Part shown: piece by piece, positions 23,556-33,610 of the stretch
How the letters are laid out: every line of letters begins with the position of its first letter
How positions within the stretch are numbered: position 1 is the first letter of the stretch
From: Heterohyrax brucei
Lineage: Eukaryota > Chordata > Mammalia > Hyracoidea > Procaviidae
DNA: 64,000 nucleotides
NCBI GenBank assembly: GCA_028571685.1
Contig: CM053141.1
Coordinates: forward strand, 49,350,333 to 49,414,332
Reading direction: 5' to 3'
Made by a program: the position numbers and the translations under genes
Notes under the pieces: model-generated
What the model saw: only the letters and a program-made list of their open reading frames with translations
What the model was told of the DNA's origin: nothing
Databases searched by the model: none

Positions 23556-23990
23556 TGCCTGTGAAATACGATGTTGGTGAAAAATACTGAATATACCATG
23601 GATTGCCAGAAGAACAAAAAGTCTTAGAAGCAGTACAACCAGAATGCTTCTTAGAAGCAAGGTTGCTAAAACTTTATCTTACATACTTTGGACAGGTTAT
23701 CAGGAGGGATCAATGCTTCAAGAAGGACACTGTACTTGGCAAAGTAGAAGGTCAGTCTAAAAGAAGACCCTCAGTGAGATGGATTGACACAGTGGTTGCA
23801 ACAATAAATTCAACAAAGCAATGATTGTGAGGGTGGTACAGGAACTGGCAGTGTTTTGTTCTATTGCATAGATCTGTTGTCTTATCCTTTGTCAGATATA
23901 AAAGCTACTTTTAAAGTCCTCCCTGTATCCTATATCTTCCTCCATAGGGTTGCTATGAATTGGAATTGACTCAACAGCACGTAACAACAA
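23556..23990 (+). mobile_element. RTE LINE 3' end with small insertion
   Basis: 5'-truncated RTE copy. The frame at 23603-23824 reads 'LEARLLKLYLTYFGQVIRRD' then 'FKKDTVLGKVEGQSKRRPSV', the C-terminal domain after the RT. The 3' end 'gggttgctatgaattggaat', 'tgactcaacagcacgtaaca' and 'acaa' is typical. About 75 bp foreign to the RTE interrupts the tail at 23866-23940. 'catag' stands on both sides of that insert. Confidence 0.85.
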
Positions 23991-24551
23991 AAGCCAAATA
24001 TGAAACTTTTTTTATTTGAGTTTGTGTAATTATTTTCATTTCTTCAAGACTTTGTTCGTGACATTAAATTGATTCTTTGTTTGTTATCAAATCAAATTTT
24101 ACGTTTTTCTTTTGATCTTCTTTAATCTGTCTTCATTCTGATTATACAATCTCATTTCTGTGTATTTCTTGGTGCATCTCTTGCTGGGATGATTTTTAAA
24201 ACACACTTTTGGAAATCTGGTCTCATCGGGAAGCACGAGGAGTGTTTACCAAGAGAAAATATTTGAATCTTACACACTGTCCACAATGATTTAAAAAGAA
24301 AACACAATCACATGACAAATAATATAACAAATTTTAACATCTTGGTGAACATACCTGGTGATAAAACTTGAATTTCTAAATCCATGCATGTATTTCAAGG
24401 GTGTGAAAATGTATCATTAGAAAATTTTTAGCTTTGAGTATTTTATTTTCTGTCAGACTTACGTATGTTCACAAAACACAGTCTTTGTCTTATAAGAAAG
24501 TAGATATATTTCAGCAGATGGCCATCTTCCATTTAATTGCCCAATAAAAGC
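23991..24551. other. no feature recognised
   Basis: AT-rich DNA with no repeat family recognised. Confidence 0.4.
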
Positions 24552-24625
24552 CTTAGAAAACCCAAATCCACTATTATGGAGTTGATTCTGACTCATAGCA
24601 ACCCTATAGAGCCAGTCTTAATTTC
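24552..24625 (-). repeat. AfroSINE 3' fragment
   Basis: 'aaaacccaaatccactatta', 'tggagttgattctgactcat' and 'agcaaccctatagag' form the 3' third of a minus-strand AfroSINE. The rest is missing. Confidence 0.75.
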
Positions 24626-24664
24626 TCCCTTCCCCTTACTCTCATGTCCAAACTATCAACAAAT

Positions 24665-25200
24665 ATCTGTTAACTGTCATCACTTTTATCCATTTATCAT
24701 CATGTTGCTTAACAGTCGGGTTGTGAGGATTTTTGTTTTCTTCATGTTGGGGTAACAATCCATTCTGAAGCCTGTGGTCTTTGATTTTTATCGGTAAGTA
24801 TTTCAAATCCTCTTCACTTTTAGCAAGCAAGATTGTGTCATCTGCATAAGATAGGTTGTTAGTGAATCTTCCTCTAATCCTGATGCTTAATTCTTCTTCT
24901 TACAGTCCAGCTTCTTGGATTATTTGCTTGACATACAGATTGAAAAAGTATAGTGAAAGGATACAAACCTGAAACACACCTTTCCTGAATTAAACCATGT
25001 AGTATTCCTTTGTTCAGTTCTAACAAATGTCTCTTCTTGCTCTGTGTACAGATTCCTCATGAGCACAGTTAGGTGTTCTGGAATTCTCATTATTCACTAT
25101 GTTGTTTATAATTTGCTAAGATCCACACAGTCTAGTGCCTTTGCATAATTGATAAAATATAGAGAAACACCTTTCTGGAAGTCTCTGCTTTCAGCCAAAA
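24665..25200 (-). mobile_element. RTE LINE, RT domain fragment
   Basis: Minus-strand piece covering the RT palm and upstream. The catalytic motif is intact on the minus strand as YADDTI (plus-strand 'gtcatctgcata' at 24837-24848). Other diagnostic words are 'ttatttgcttgacatacaga', 'attgaaaaagtatagtgaaa' and 'gcctttgcataattgataaa'. It ends where an L1 begins at 25201. Confidence 0.88.
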
Positions 25201-25280
25201 ACGGTCAGTGGGTCAGAGAAAAAATTAAAAAGAAAATCCAGAATACTTAGAGACAAATGAAAATAAAATCACAGCATGTA

Positions 25281-25810
25281 AGGTCCAACAATTAAGTCCA
25301 TAAACTTAGTTGTTCTAAATGCTACATACCTCATTGCTGGATATCACTAAGGTCACCTTTGAAGTACTACCCTTGGGAAGGTATGCACCAATGCCAGCAT
25401 CTAGTCTACCTCCAAAGCAATTTTGGAACTCTTTCTGGAATGGCCATTGTGCATGGTGGCAAGGTATCAAGTTCATGAACTTAACTGTATAAGCTGTCTG
25501 TGATGGAGTTTTTAGCTAGCAAACAAATCACTGTACTGGAACACCAGTCCTACTCACCTTAACTAACCCACCAATGACTTTTTTCTTTACCCCCCAAATA
25601 AAGGAAATATTGAAAAGACTTTTTGATGACAGTCAGAACATCAAGAGTAATACGATGACAGGTCTGATGGCCACCCAGAAGAAGAGTTCCAAAATTGCTT
25701 TGAGGTACTCTCAAGGGGAGAATTTCAAAGGTGACTGTAATGATACTCAGTAAGGAGATATGTGGCAATTTTTCTAGGGATCATTGAGTGAACTTAACTG
25801 GCAATCCTCA
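25281..25810 (+). mobile_element. foldback mariner derivative
   Basis: A 530-bp unit bounded by TA (25279-25280 and 25811-25812), with L1 sequence resuming in register on the far side, so it moved as one piece. The left 170 bp or so is the mariner 3' end in antisense ('gctacatacctcattgctgg', 'accaatgccagc'). From about 25490 rightward is the mariner 3' third in sense, starting 'gctgtctgtgatggag' and including 'KEILK'-coding DNA, up to the right terminal repeat 'gaacttaactggcaatcctc'. An additional end-like word, 'gttcatgaacttaactgt', lies internally near 25470. It cannot encode a transposase and would have depended on one supplied by an intact mariner. Confidence 0.8.
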
Positions 25811-25970
25811 TACTTATGGGCAGTGAAAGTAGTGCTCAGAATGAAACTTACAGTGGTAAATGCTTACATCTAAAAAGATAAATTTAAAATGAATATTCTG
25901 TAATTTAATTAGCTAAATAAGAACAGTTTAAGCTGGCAGGAGAAAAACAAAGATTAGAGTAGAAATAAAA

Positions 25971-26795
25971 TGTTGCTGTTGGGTGCCATCAAGTTTGTTC
26001 TGACTAATAGTGATGTTGTGTATAACAGAATGAAACATTATTCTTCAAAATTATTACTATGTTTGAGCCTGTTCTTGCAGCTGCCATGTGAACCCATCTC
26101 ATTAAGGGTCTTTCTCCTTCTACTTCACCAAGTGTGATGTCCCTCTCCAGGGAGTGGTTCCTCCTGATAATATGTCTAAAGTACACTGCACAGATTCTCA
26201 TCATCCTTGCTTCTAAAGAACATTGTGGCTATAATTATTCAAACACAAATGTGTTCATTTTTCTGGCAGTTCATAACACAGTTGGCTTCGAGTTGATTCT
26301 AATTCATAGCAATCCTATAAGTCAAAGTAGAGCTGTCCCGTAGGGTTTGCAAGGAGCAACTGGTGGATTCAAACTGCTGATCTTTTAGTTAGTAGCAATA
26401 TCTCTTCACAACTACATCAGCAGGGCTCCATGATATATTCAGTATTCTTTACTAGCACCATGATCCAAATGCATCAGTTCCTGGTTTTCCTTATTCGTTG
26501 CCGAGTTTTGCATACATATGAAGCAAAAGAAAATACCATGGGTTGTCAGGCACACCTTAGTTCTCAAAGAGACAATTTTGTTTGTAACACTTTAAAGAGG
26601 TTGCTTGCAGCAAATTTGCTCAGTGTAGTATGTCATTCAATATCTTAATTGCTGCTTTCCTAGGCATTGACAGTGGATCTAAGTAAAATGAAGTAATCAA
26701 TAACTTCAGTATTTTCTGTTTATCATGATGCTGCCTATTGTTCCTGTTGTGAAAATTCTTGTTTTCTTTATGTTGAAATGTAATAAAGGCTATCA
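25971..26795 (-). mobile_element. RTE LINE 3' part, split by AfroSINE
   Basis: Minus-strand RTE beginning with its 3' end ('tgttgctgttgggtgccatc') at the L1 junction and running into the RT domain ('tatgttgaaatgtaa'). An AfroSINE splits it at 26276-26427. On the minus strand the first bases are the tail, matching the ends of the copies at 23990 and 50345. Confidence 0.88.
26276..26427 (-). repeat. AfroSINE nested in RTE
   Basis: 'cttcgagttgattctaattc' is the 3' part, 'ggtggattcaaactgctgat' the B-box region and 'cacaactacatcagcagggc' the head. RTE words 'ctggcagttcata' and 'ccatgatatattcag' flank it directly. Confidence 0.9.
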
Positions 26796-26827
26796 TATTG
26801 TTAATTCTGTACTTAGTGCCATCGAGT

Positions 26828-27486
26828 GGTGTCTGGGGCCTTAAAAACTGCCAAGCTGTCATCTCAAGGTACAGCAAATGGTCCCAACTTAGCAGGAATG
26901 GATGACCACCAAGGTCCATAACGACATGGGGGAAAGAGAATCCAGAAGACAGAGAGACCCACGTCAGTGGATGTCTACATTGTCTGGTGACTGGAAGAAC
27001 CAGATGGTGCCTGGCCACCACCAGTGATAGCCACGATGGAACTCACAAAGTTGAGTCTCACTGGCAACACAAGTATAAATAGAGGTGCACCCTGAGATCT
27101 CCACTAAAAGACAACAATTGATGGTCCAGGGACTTTGGGGTTCCCCTGGGAGCATAGCCCCTGGCCCTGATGTTGCCCCTGTCCATAAATCATAATGAAG
27201 GTCAACTTTTTGGATAGCAATGGATTGGACTTGGTGACGCAGAGTGACCGTATTCTATGGGCACTTCATGGTTCTAGGCATCTATAGGAGGTCGTCTTGT
27301 TGACCTCATACAGGAGGAAAGGTAATGAGTGGAGAGGAGGAAAAGATAGGGAAGATAAGACATGTATGGAGCAGAGAAGAAGAGTGTGCTGTCACTGTGC
27401 AGGGACAGCAGTGGAAGCTGCTTATAGGTCAGCATGCAAATTTGTATGGGAATGTACATTTTCATTCAATCATAATAAAAAAAAAA
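26828..27486 (+). mobile_element. L1 3' UTR insertion with A-tail
   Basis: Plus-strand, 5'-truncated. 'gtctggggccttaaaaactg', 'accagatggtgcctggccac' and 'caccagtgatagccacgatg' match the order of the L1 3' UTRs at 12690-12910 and 40760-40960. It ends in an A-run at 27478-27486, exactly where the RTE resumes. No clear target duplication remains. Confidence 0.7.
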
Positions 27487-27871
27487 GTCATAGAGACACC
27501 ACATACAACAGAATGAAACACTGCTTGGCCCTGTGCAATCCTCACAATTCTTGTCATGCTTCAGCACATTGTTGCAGCCACTGTGTAAATTCACCTCATT
27601 GAGGATCTTCCTATTTTTTCAGTTCCTCTGCTTTACCAAACATGGTGTTCTTCTGTGGTAACCAGTCCCTTCTGATAACATGTTCAAATTATATGAGGTA
27701 AAATGTTGCCAGCTATGGTCCTAAACAGCATGAGTTGTACTCCTTCCAAGACAGAATTCCTTGTTCTTTTGACATCCATGGTATATCCAAAATTCCTTTC
27801 CAACACTTGCCCTAATTCAAAGGCATCAATTCTCCTTCAATCTTCTTTTCCCTGGTTTTGTATGCATATTA

Positions 27872-27986
27872 AACACAAAAAACAAACTGCTGTTGAATTT
27901 ATTCAGATTGACAGTGACTGATAGGTCAGGGTAGAACTGCCCCATGGAGTTTCCAAGGAGCTCCTGGCTAGTTTGAACTGCTGACT
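27872..27986 (-). repeat. AfroSINE fragment nested in RTE
   Basis: Tail 'aaacacaaaaaacaaactgc', then 'tagaactgccccatggagtt' and 'gtttgaactgctgact'. The head is lost together with a few RTE bases. Confidence 0.82.
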
Positions 27987-28892
27987 TGGCTTGGGTCAGG
28001 CATACCTTATTCCTCAATGCAACATTTTTGCTTTTAGACACTTTAGAGAGGTCTTTTGCAACAGAATTTGCCCACTGCAATACTTTGTTTGATTTCTTAA
28101 TTGCTGCTTCTATGATCATTGACTGCAGATCCAAGTAAAACAAAATCTTTGACAACTTTAATGGTGTCTCCATTTATTATAATGTTGCTTATTGGTCCAG
28201 TTGTGTGAATTTTCATTTTGTGTTGAGCTGTATTCCATACTGAAGGCTGTAGTGTTTGAACTTCATCAGTCTTTCAATTCATCTTTGATTTCAGAAACAA
28301 AGTTGTGTCATCTGCGCATCACAGTTTGTTAATATCTTCTTCCAATCCTGATGTCATGTTCTTCACCTTTTTGCATTATTTGCTTAGCATACAGATTGAA
28401 TAAGTATGATGAAAGGATGCAGCCCTGATGTACACCTATTTTGATTTTAAACCATGCAATATCACCTTGTTCTTTTCAAGTGACTGTCTCTTGGTCTTGG
28501 CAAGACTTGATCTCATATACTTTGAACATGTTATCATTACAGAACACTTAATAGTATTCCTACTTTTCACAATGGTGTCTGTATTTTGTCATAATTTGCA
28601 CAGTTGAATGCCTTTGCATGGTCAATGAAACACAAGTAAACTTCTTAAATAGAGAATAGAAAAAAAATGGATTCAATGAAACCACGAGCTAGTTCATTGG
28701 TGAAAAGATCAATAATGTTGACAAGTCTTTAGCTAGATTCACAGAAAAACAGTCAAGATGCTAAAACCTAAAACCAGAAATGAAAGTGTCGATACTACTA
28801 TTGCCCCTACAAAAATAAAAGGAATTATAGCAACAAATGTAGGCCAACATATTGGATAGCCTACATGAAATGGACAAATTTCTAGAAGCACA

Positions 28893-31687
28893 TTGTTGTT
28901 AGGTGCTTTCTAGGCCATTCCACCTCACAGCAATCCTATGGATCACAGTACTAAACACTGTACAGTCCTGCACCATCCTTACAATAATTGTCTTGCCTGA
29001 GCTCATTGTTAATTCCCTGAATTTCTGTTTATCTGGGGATGTATTAACTTTGCCATTATATTTTAAAGACAGTTTTGGTGGATATGTATTTACTGTCTGG
29101 TGATTTTTTTCTTTCCAGGCTCTGTGTATGTTATTCTATTGCCTTCTTGCCTATGTGGTTTCTGCTGAGTAGTCTGAGTTTAGTCTTACTGCCTCTCCTT
29201 TGTAGATTATTCTTCATTTATCCTTAGATGCTTTTAAAATTATTTCTCTATCTTTAGGTGTGGTAATTTTGATTATAATACAGCTTAGTGTCTTTCTTTT
29301 GGAATCTACCTCGTGTGGAGTTCAGTAAGTGTCTTAGATAGGTATTTTCTTGTATTTCATGATATCAGGCAAGCTGCTTTCTGTCAAAAAATCTTCAATA
29401 ATTCTCTCTGTATTTTCTGTTATTCACCCCTGTTCTGGTATTCTAATCACTTGTAAATTACTCTTCTTGATACAGTTCCATGTAACTCTTAGTGTTTCTT
29501 TATTTTTTTTAAGATTTTTCTCTCTGATTTTTCCTCAAATACATAGCTTTCTGTTGCTTTATCTTCTGTCTCACTAATCCTGCATTCCATTGCCTCAATT
29601 CTCTGCCTTTGGCTTTCTATTGCATTGTCTAATTTTGTAATTTTATTATTAATCTGAATTTCTGATTGCTGCCATTCAAGATTTCTTGCATCCTGTTCAA
29701 TTTGTCATTATGATTTGCCATGTTTTGCCTGACCACCTTCCTGATCTCTTGAAGAGTTCTAAATATTATTTTTTAATGTTCTACCTCTAGTAATTCCACA
29801 AAGTTCTCTTCATCTGGAAAATTTCTTGATTCTTTGTTTTGGGAACTTTTTGAAGTCCTTGTGGTCTTCCTCTTTAAGTGATTTAATATTGACTATGGCC
29901 TCTGAGCCATTAGTAAGTTGTTTATGTTTGCTCCTTGTGTTCTAACTTCTTTTACTGTTTTGTTGTGAAATGCCAGAATAGGCTGGTCATGTTAGTTTGA
30001 TGACTGGTGTCTTAGAGGTTCTAACATCCTTTCAGTAGGTGATTACAGCTGTTACTAAACTTGTGGATCCAGGTATCTGTTTACCTTTCTTGCATGTGTT
30101 CAGCTCAGGTGCCTAGGTAGTCTGTCATCAAGTGTATAGTGAAGGCTTTCTCCTACAGTCCTAGATGGACAAGGGTGATTGGTATAGGCACAGGTAACCA
30201 GCTGCATGCACTGAGAAAGTTAGGGAGCTGATGGCTGTCTGTGAGAATCTATAGGAAAGGCTTGTTCCTGTTCCTTAATGTGAGTAGGTCAATGGCTTTT
30301 GCTGTAGGGCAGTGAGCATACTGATTGTAGTGCTGAAGGGCTTTAAAGGCCCGTGGACACCGTATGTCTGCAAATAGGCAAAGGACCTTTAACTGCTCTG
30401 AGTTCTTGGCTTAAGGGTGATGGAAGAATTTTTTCCCCTTGTCTGTTAAATTATTCCCTCTCAAAGAATGGGACAATGGGTCAGGGCACATGTAAGGCAT
30501 CCTATTTCTGGCCTAGATGATGTATCAAAATATGGAGTCTGGTGCAATGTAGAGAAAGGAGGGGAAGCTGTGGGAAAAGGGAGAGAAGTTTAGCCTGAAG
30601 GAAAGTTCTAGATTGGCATGTGTTATGTTAGGCTAATACCACTTAGCTTTTGGCAAATGAAGGCTGGTTTTCATTAATTCTGGAGGAAAGAGTGGGCTCT
30701 CCACTACTCAGTCTTTCCTGCTGAGGATGTTTCTCTTCAAATGCCACTGCTTTGCTCACCATTTTGGCTGCTGCAGATTCTCCTGTTAAGCACAAATTCC
30801 TGCTGGATCAGGTCTGACCAGTCCTCTTTTAGACCTACTACCCTCTCTCTTGCTCAGTCAGATCTCTCAACTTTTCTTTTGATGTTCAGGGATCCTAGAA
30901 TGTCATATATAATCTATTTGACTTTTGGGTCTTTGTTGTTAGAGGGATCACAAGAAGCATCTGAGTACTCTACCATCTTAGCCAGGCATTCTTCAGCACA
31001 TTGTTGAAGCTGCTGTGTCATTCCATATCATTGAGGGTGTTCCTTTTTGTCACTTACTCTCTACTTTACCAAGCATGATGCCTTTCTCATCTATCTGTTC
31101 AAAGAATTTGAGATGAAATCTCACCATCTTTGCTTCTAAGGGCATTCTGATCACACGATGCAGTCCATAGCACTTTAAAGTTCTTCACTAACACCACAAT
31201 TCAAAGGTGTTAATTCATCTTTCACCTTCCCTATTCATTGTCCAGCTTTCACATGCACGTGAGATGGTTGAAAGTATCATGGCTTGGGTCAGGTGTACCT
31301 TAGTCTTCAAGGTAATGTCTTTGCATTTAAATACTTTAAATAGGTCCTTTGTAGCTGTGATCTTATTTACTGACTTTCGCTTCCATGAATGTTGATTGTG
31401 GATCCAAGTAAAATGAAATCATTGACAACTCTAATATTTTCTCCATTTATCATGATATTGCTTGTTGGTACAGTTGTGAGAATTTTTATTTTCTATGTAT
31501 TGAAGTGTATAATCCATACTGAAGACTGTAGTCTTTGATCTTCATGAGTGTTTCAAGTCCTCTTCACTTTTAATGAAGCTGTGTCATCTGCATAGGTTGT
31601 TCATGAGTCTTCCTCTAATCCTGATGACTCATTCTTCTTCATATAGTCCAGCTTCTTAGATTATTTGCTCGGTATACAGATTGAATA
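28893..31687 (-). mobile_element. RTE LINE, split by ORF1-only L1
   Basis: The 3' end of a minus-strand RTE ('ttgttgttaggtgctttcta') abuts the old L1 at 28892. The RTE is interrupted at 29010 and resumes at 31006. It continues into the RT domain with the catalytic motif YADD preserved (plus 'gtcatctgcata' near 31587) and stops at about 31687, in register with the old L1. Because it lies inside that L1 it is younger than it. Confidence 0.87.
29011..30991 (-). mobile_element. ORF1-only L1 (HAL1-like) with 5' UTR
   Basis: On the minus strand it starts 'aatgcctggctaagatggta', the usual start of an L1 5' UTR, continues through about 1 kb of UTR and then ORF1-type DNA. The latter includes a coiled-coil-like A-rich part (29560-29900) and the RNA-recognition and C-terminal parts, with words such as 'aagtgattagaataccagaa', 'gagagaattattgaagattt' and 'aaactcagactactcagcag'. 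There is no ORF2 and no A-tail at the 3' junction (29011). An imperfect 14-bp direct repeat of RTE sequence flanks it (28997-29010 and 30992-31005). ORF1 is broken by many stops. Confidence 0.72.
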
Positions 31688-32130
31688 AACTCATTAAATT
31701 GACTCAAGAAGAAACAGAAAATCTCAACAGACCCATAATAAGTGAAGAGATTGTATTAGTAATCAAAAACATGCCAAGAAGGAAAAAAATTGCACTGGAT
31801 GGCTTCACTGAAGAATTCTGTCAAATATTCAAAGAGGAACTGAGAAAATTCCTCCTTAAACTCTTTCATAAAATAGAAGATGAGGAAATACTTTCTAACT
31901 CATTATATGAGGCTCTCAGTATTTTGATACCAAAGCCAGACAAAGACAGTACAAGAAAACTATAGACCAATATCTTTTACGAATAGAGACAAAAATCCTC
32001 AGCAAAATATTAGAAAATCAAATCCAACAGCGTATTAAAAGGATTATCCACCATGACTTAGTGGGGTTTATCCCTGGAATGTAGGGTTGGTACATCATAA
32101 GAAAATCAATAATTATAACATATCATGTTA

Positions 32131-33000
32131 GTAAAAAAAAGGAAATGAGCCACATGAGCCTCTTAATCCCTACACTCTGTTGGAAATAGTTTCTTTGGAG
32201 AGAGCTTAAGAGTGCTCTGTTTTATGTCCTACCTCTCCTACTGTGCAAATATTTCTGGATCTGGGATGGGAAGAGTTGCACACTTCTTTTTTGAACAACA
32301 GCTCTGTTTTAGGGCATGGGGATTACTGGGGATGAAAAAAGGGAGTGATAACTTCTGGTTTTCTTGGACTGTCTCAACTCTCTTTAACAACAGGCAGGGC
32401 AAGAGTAACTGGCAACCTGATAGTCTCAGTAAATGTGCCCAAAATACAGCCTCCATCATACAAGTTGGGTTTGGGTAGAAGATGGAAGCGACTATTTCTT
32501 GGTGGTACTAGCCAAGAACTCTTGGCAGTACTAGCCAAAATTCTATAAAACATTTCTGGAAGGTATGAATGAGTAATTGTGTACTTCTTAGGAATATACT
32601 ATAGCTCTCAACTAGGAGTTATGGGCAGGGGGAGATCTGTGTTTTTGGCTGCACATATCTGAAGCAGAGTTTCCCTGAAATTGGGCTTTTTAAATGCTTA
32701 AAAAAAGAAGAATATAAGGGAACACTTTCTAAACTATTCTATGGACAAGAAGGGGGGGTGAGAGGAGGGGTTGTGGTTCAAGCGTCAGACTCCTATTATT
32801 ATTACTTCCCATTATTATTACTGAGATTAAGTACATGTTCTTAAATAAATGGTTTTGATTTTGATGTATGCCCTTAGAACCATTTCCAGAGATCTAAATT
32901 GATGATATTACCTTATAATTTTTATCAGTTTTGCTGGGTAATATGTCTGTAAAGTTCCTTACATAGCCCATTCATAGGTAGAACTTAGTGCACACAGCTT
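32131..33000. other. unrecognised DNA after the L1 nest
   Basis: Relatively G+C-richer to about 32680 with frames at 32212-32478 and 32345-32548 that resemble nothing I know. There is a G-run at 32752-32758 and short TTA repeats near 32796-32820. No family assigned. Confidence 0.35.
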
Positions 33001-33420
33001 GTGGTTCTCCTCTGTTGATTTTTTTAGGATTAGTACAGGAATTAATTTGCTAACTTATTTTATCTACACAGCAAGAATTTTATTTTCTGTTGATTCTTTC
33101 TTGAGTCAATTTAGGTAGCTTTATTCTCTGCTAATACTGTTTTGCTAGTGCTAATATTCTAGCTAGATAGATATAGTAAAAAGGAACAGAGACATAAATT
33201 ACTGATGTCAAGAATAAATAAGGAGATGTCACTATAAAACCTGTTGACAAAAAAAGGGTAATAAGGGACATTGTAAATAATTTTATGTTGACAAATTTTG
33301 TAACAGATGAAATGGAAAAATTCCTTAAAAGACAAGCAACCAGATCTGACACAGTTACATGTATTAGAAAATCTGAATAATCATATATATATATTTTAAT
33401 GAAATTGACAAACATAAAAA
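33001..33420. mobile_element. old L1 fragments in both orientations
   Basis: 33085-33125 reads on the minus strand like L1 ORF2 ('gattctttcttgagtcaatt'). 33180-33400 reads on the plus strand like the neighbouring ORF2 segment ('gatgaaatggaaaaattcct', 'tattagaaaatctgaataat'). They may be one old L1 with an inverted part, or two fragments. Confidence 0.45.
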
Positions 33421-33610
33421 ATTAAAGATGAAGACTGAAGACTACAGTATTCAGTATGGATTACAAACCAACATTAAGCAGACCAAAGTCTTCACAACTG
33501 GACCAATAAACAACATCATGTTAAACACAGAAAATATTAAAGCTGTCAAGGATTTTGTTTTATGTGAATCTATAGTCAACACCCATGGAAGCAGAAGTCG
33601 AGAAGTGAAA
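33421..33610 (+). mobile_element. RTE LINE, left part of an interrupted copy
   Basis: Plus-strand RTE from the RT domain C-terminal side ('ttcagtatggattacaaacc', 'actggaccaataaacaacat', 'caacacccatggaagcagaa'). The sequence stops at a target duplication and resumes at 41383 after a full-length L1. Confidence 0.87.

Larger units (their letters stand above)
26797..28646 (-). mobile_element. RTE LINE, split by L1 3' UTR and AfroSINE
   Basis: A second minus-strand RTE abutting the previous one. Its 3' tail ('cttagtgccatcgagt') is at 26797-26827. The body resumes at 27487 ('gtcatagagacaccacatac') and reaches the RT domain by 28300, where the catalytic motif reads CADD (plus 'gtcatctgcgca'). A patch at about 28499-28537 reads in the opposite orientation (see findings). 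AfroSINE DNA lies at 27872-27986. It ends in register with the old L1 at 28647. Confidence 0.83.
25201..32130 (+). mobile_element. old L1 ORF2, split by several insertions
   Basis: One plus-strand L1 can be followed in four pieces: 25201-25280, 25811-25970, 28647-28892 and 31688-32130. The pieces are in register: 'cttagagacaaatgaaaata' then 'acttatgggcagtgaaagta', then 'attagagtagaaataaaa' then 'aaatagagaatagaaaa', then 'tctagaagca' then 'attgactcaagaagaaacag'. They cover the endonuclease-RT linker and RT fingers/palm. The frame at 31681-31965 reads 'EETENLNRPIISEEIVLVIK' and later 'ALDGFTEEFCQIFKEELRKF'. Inserts are a mariner derivative, two RTEs side by side and a third RTE. The L1 is the oldest layer. 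Confidence 0.85.
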
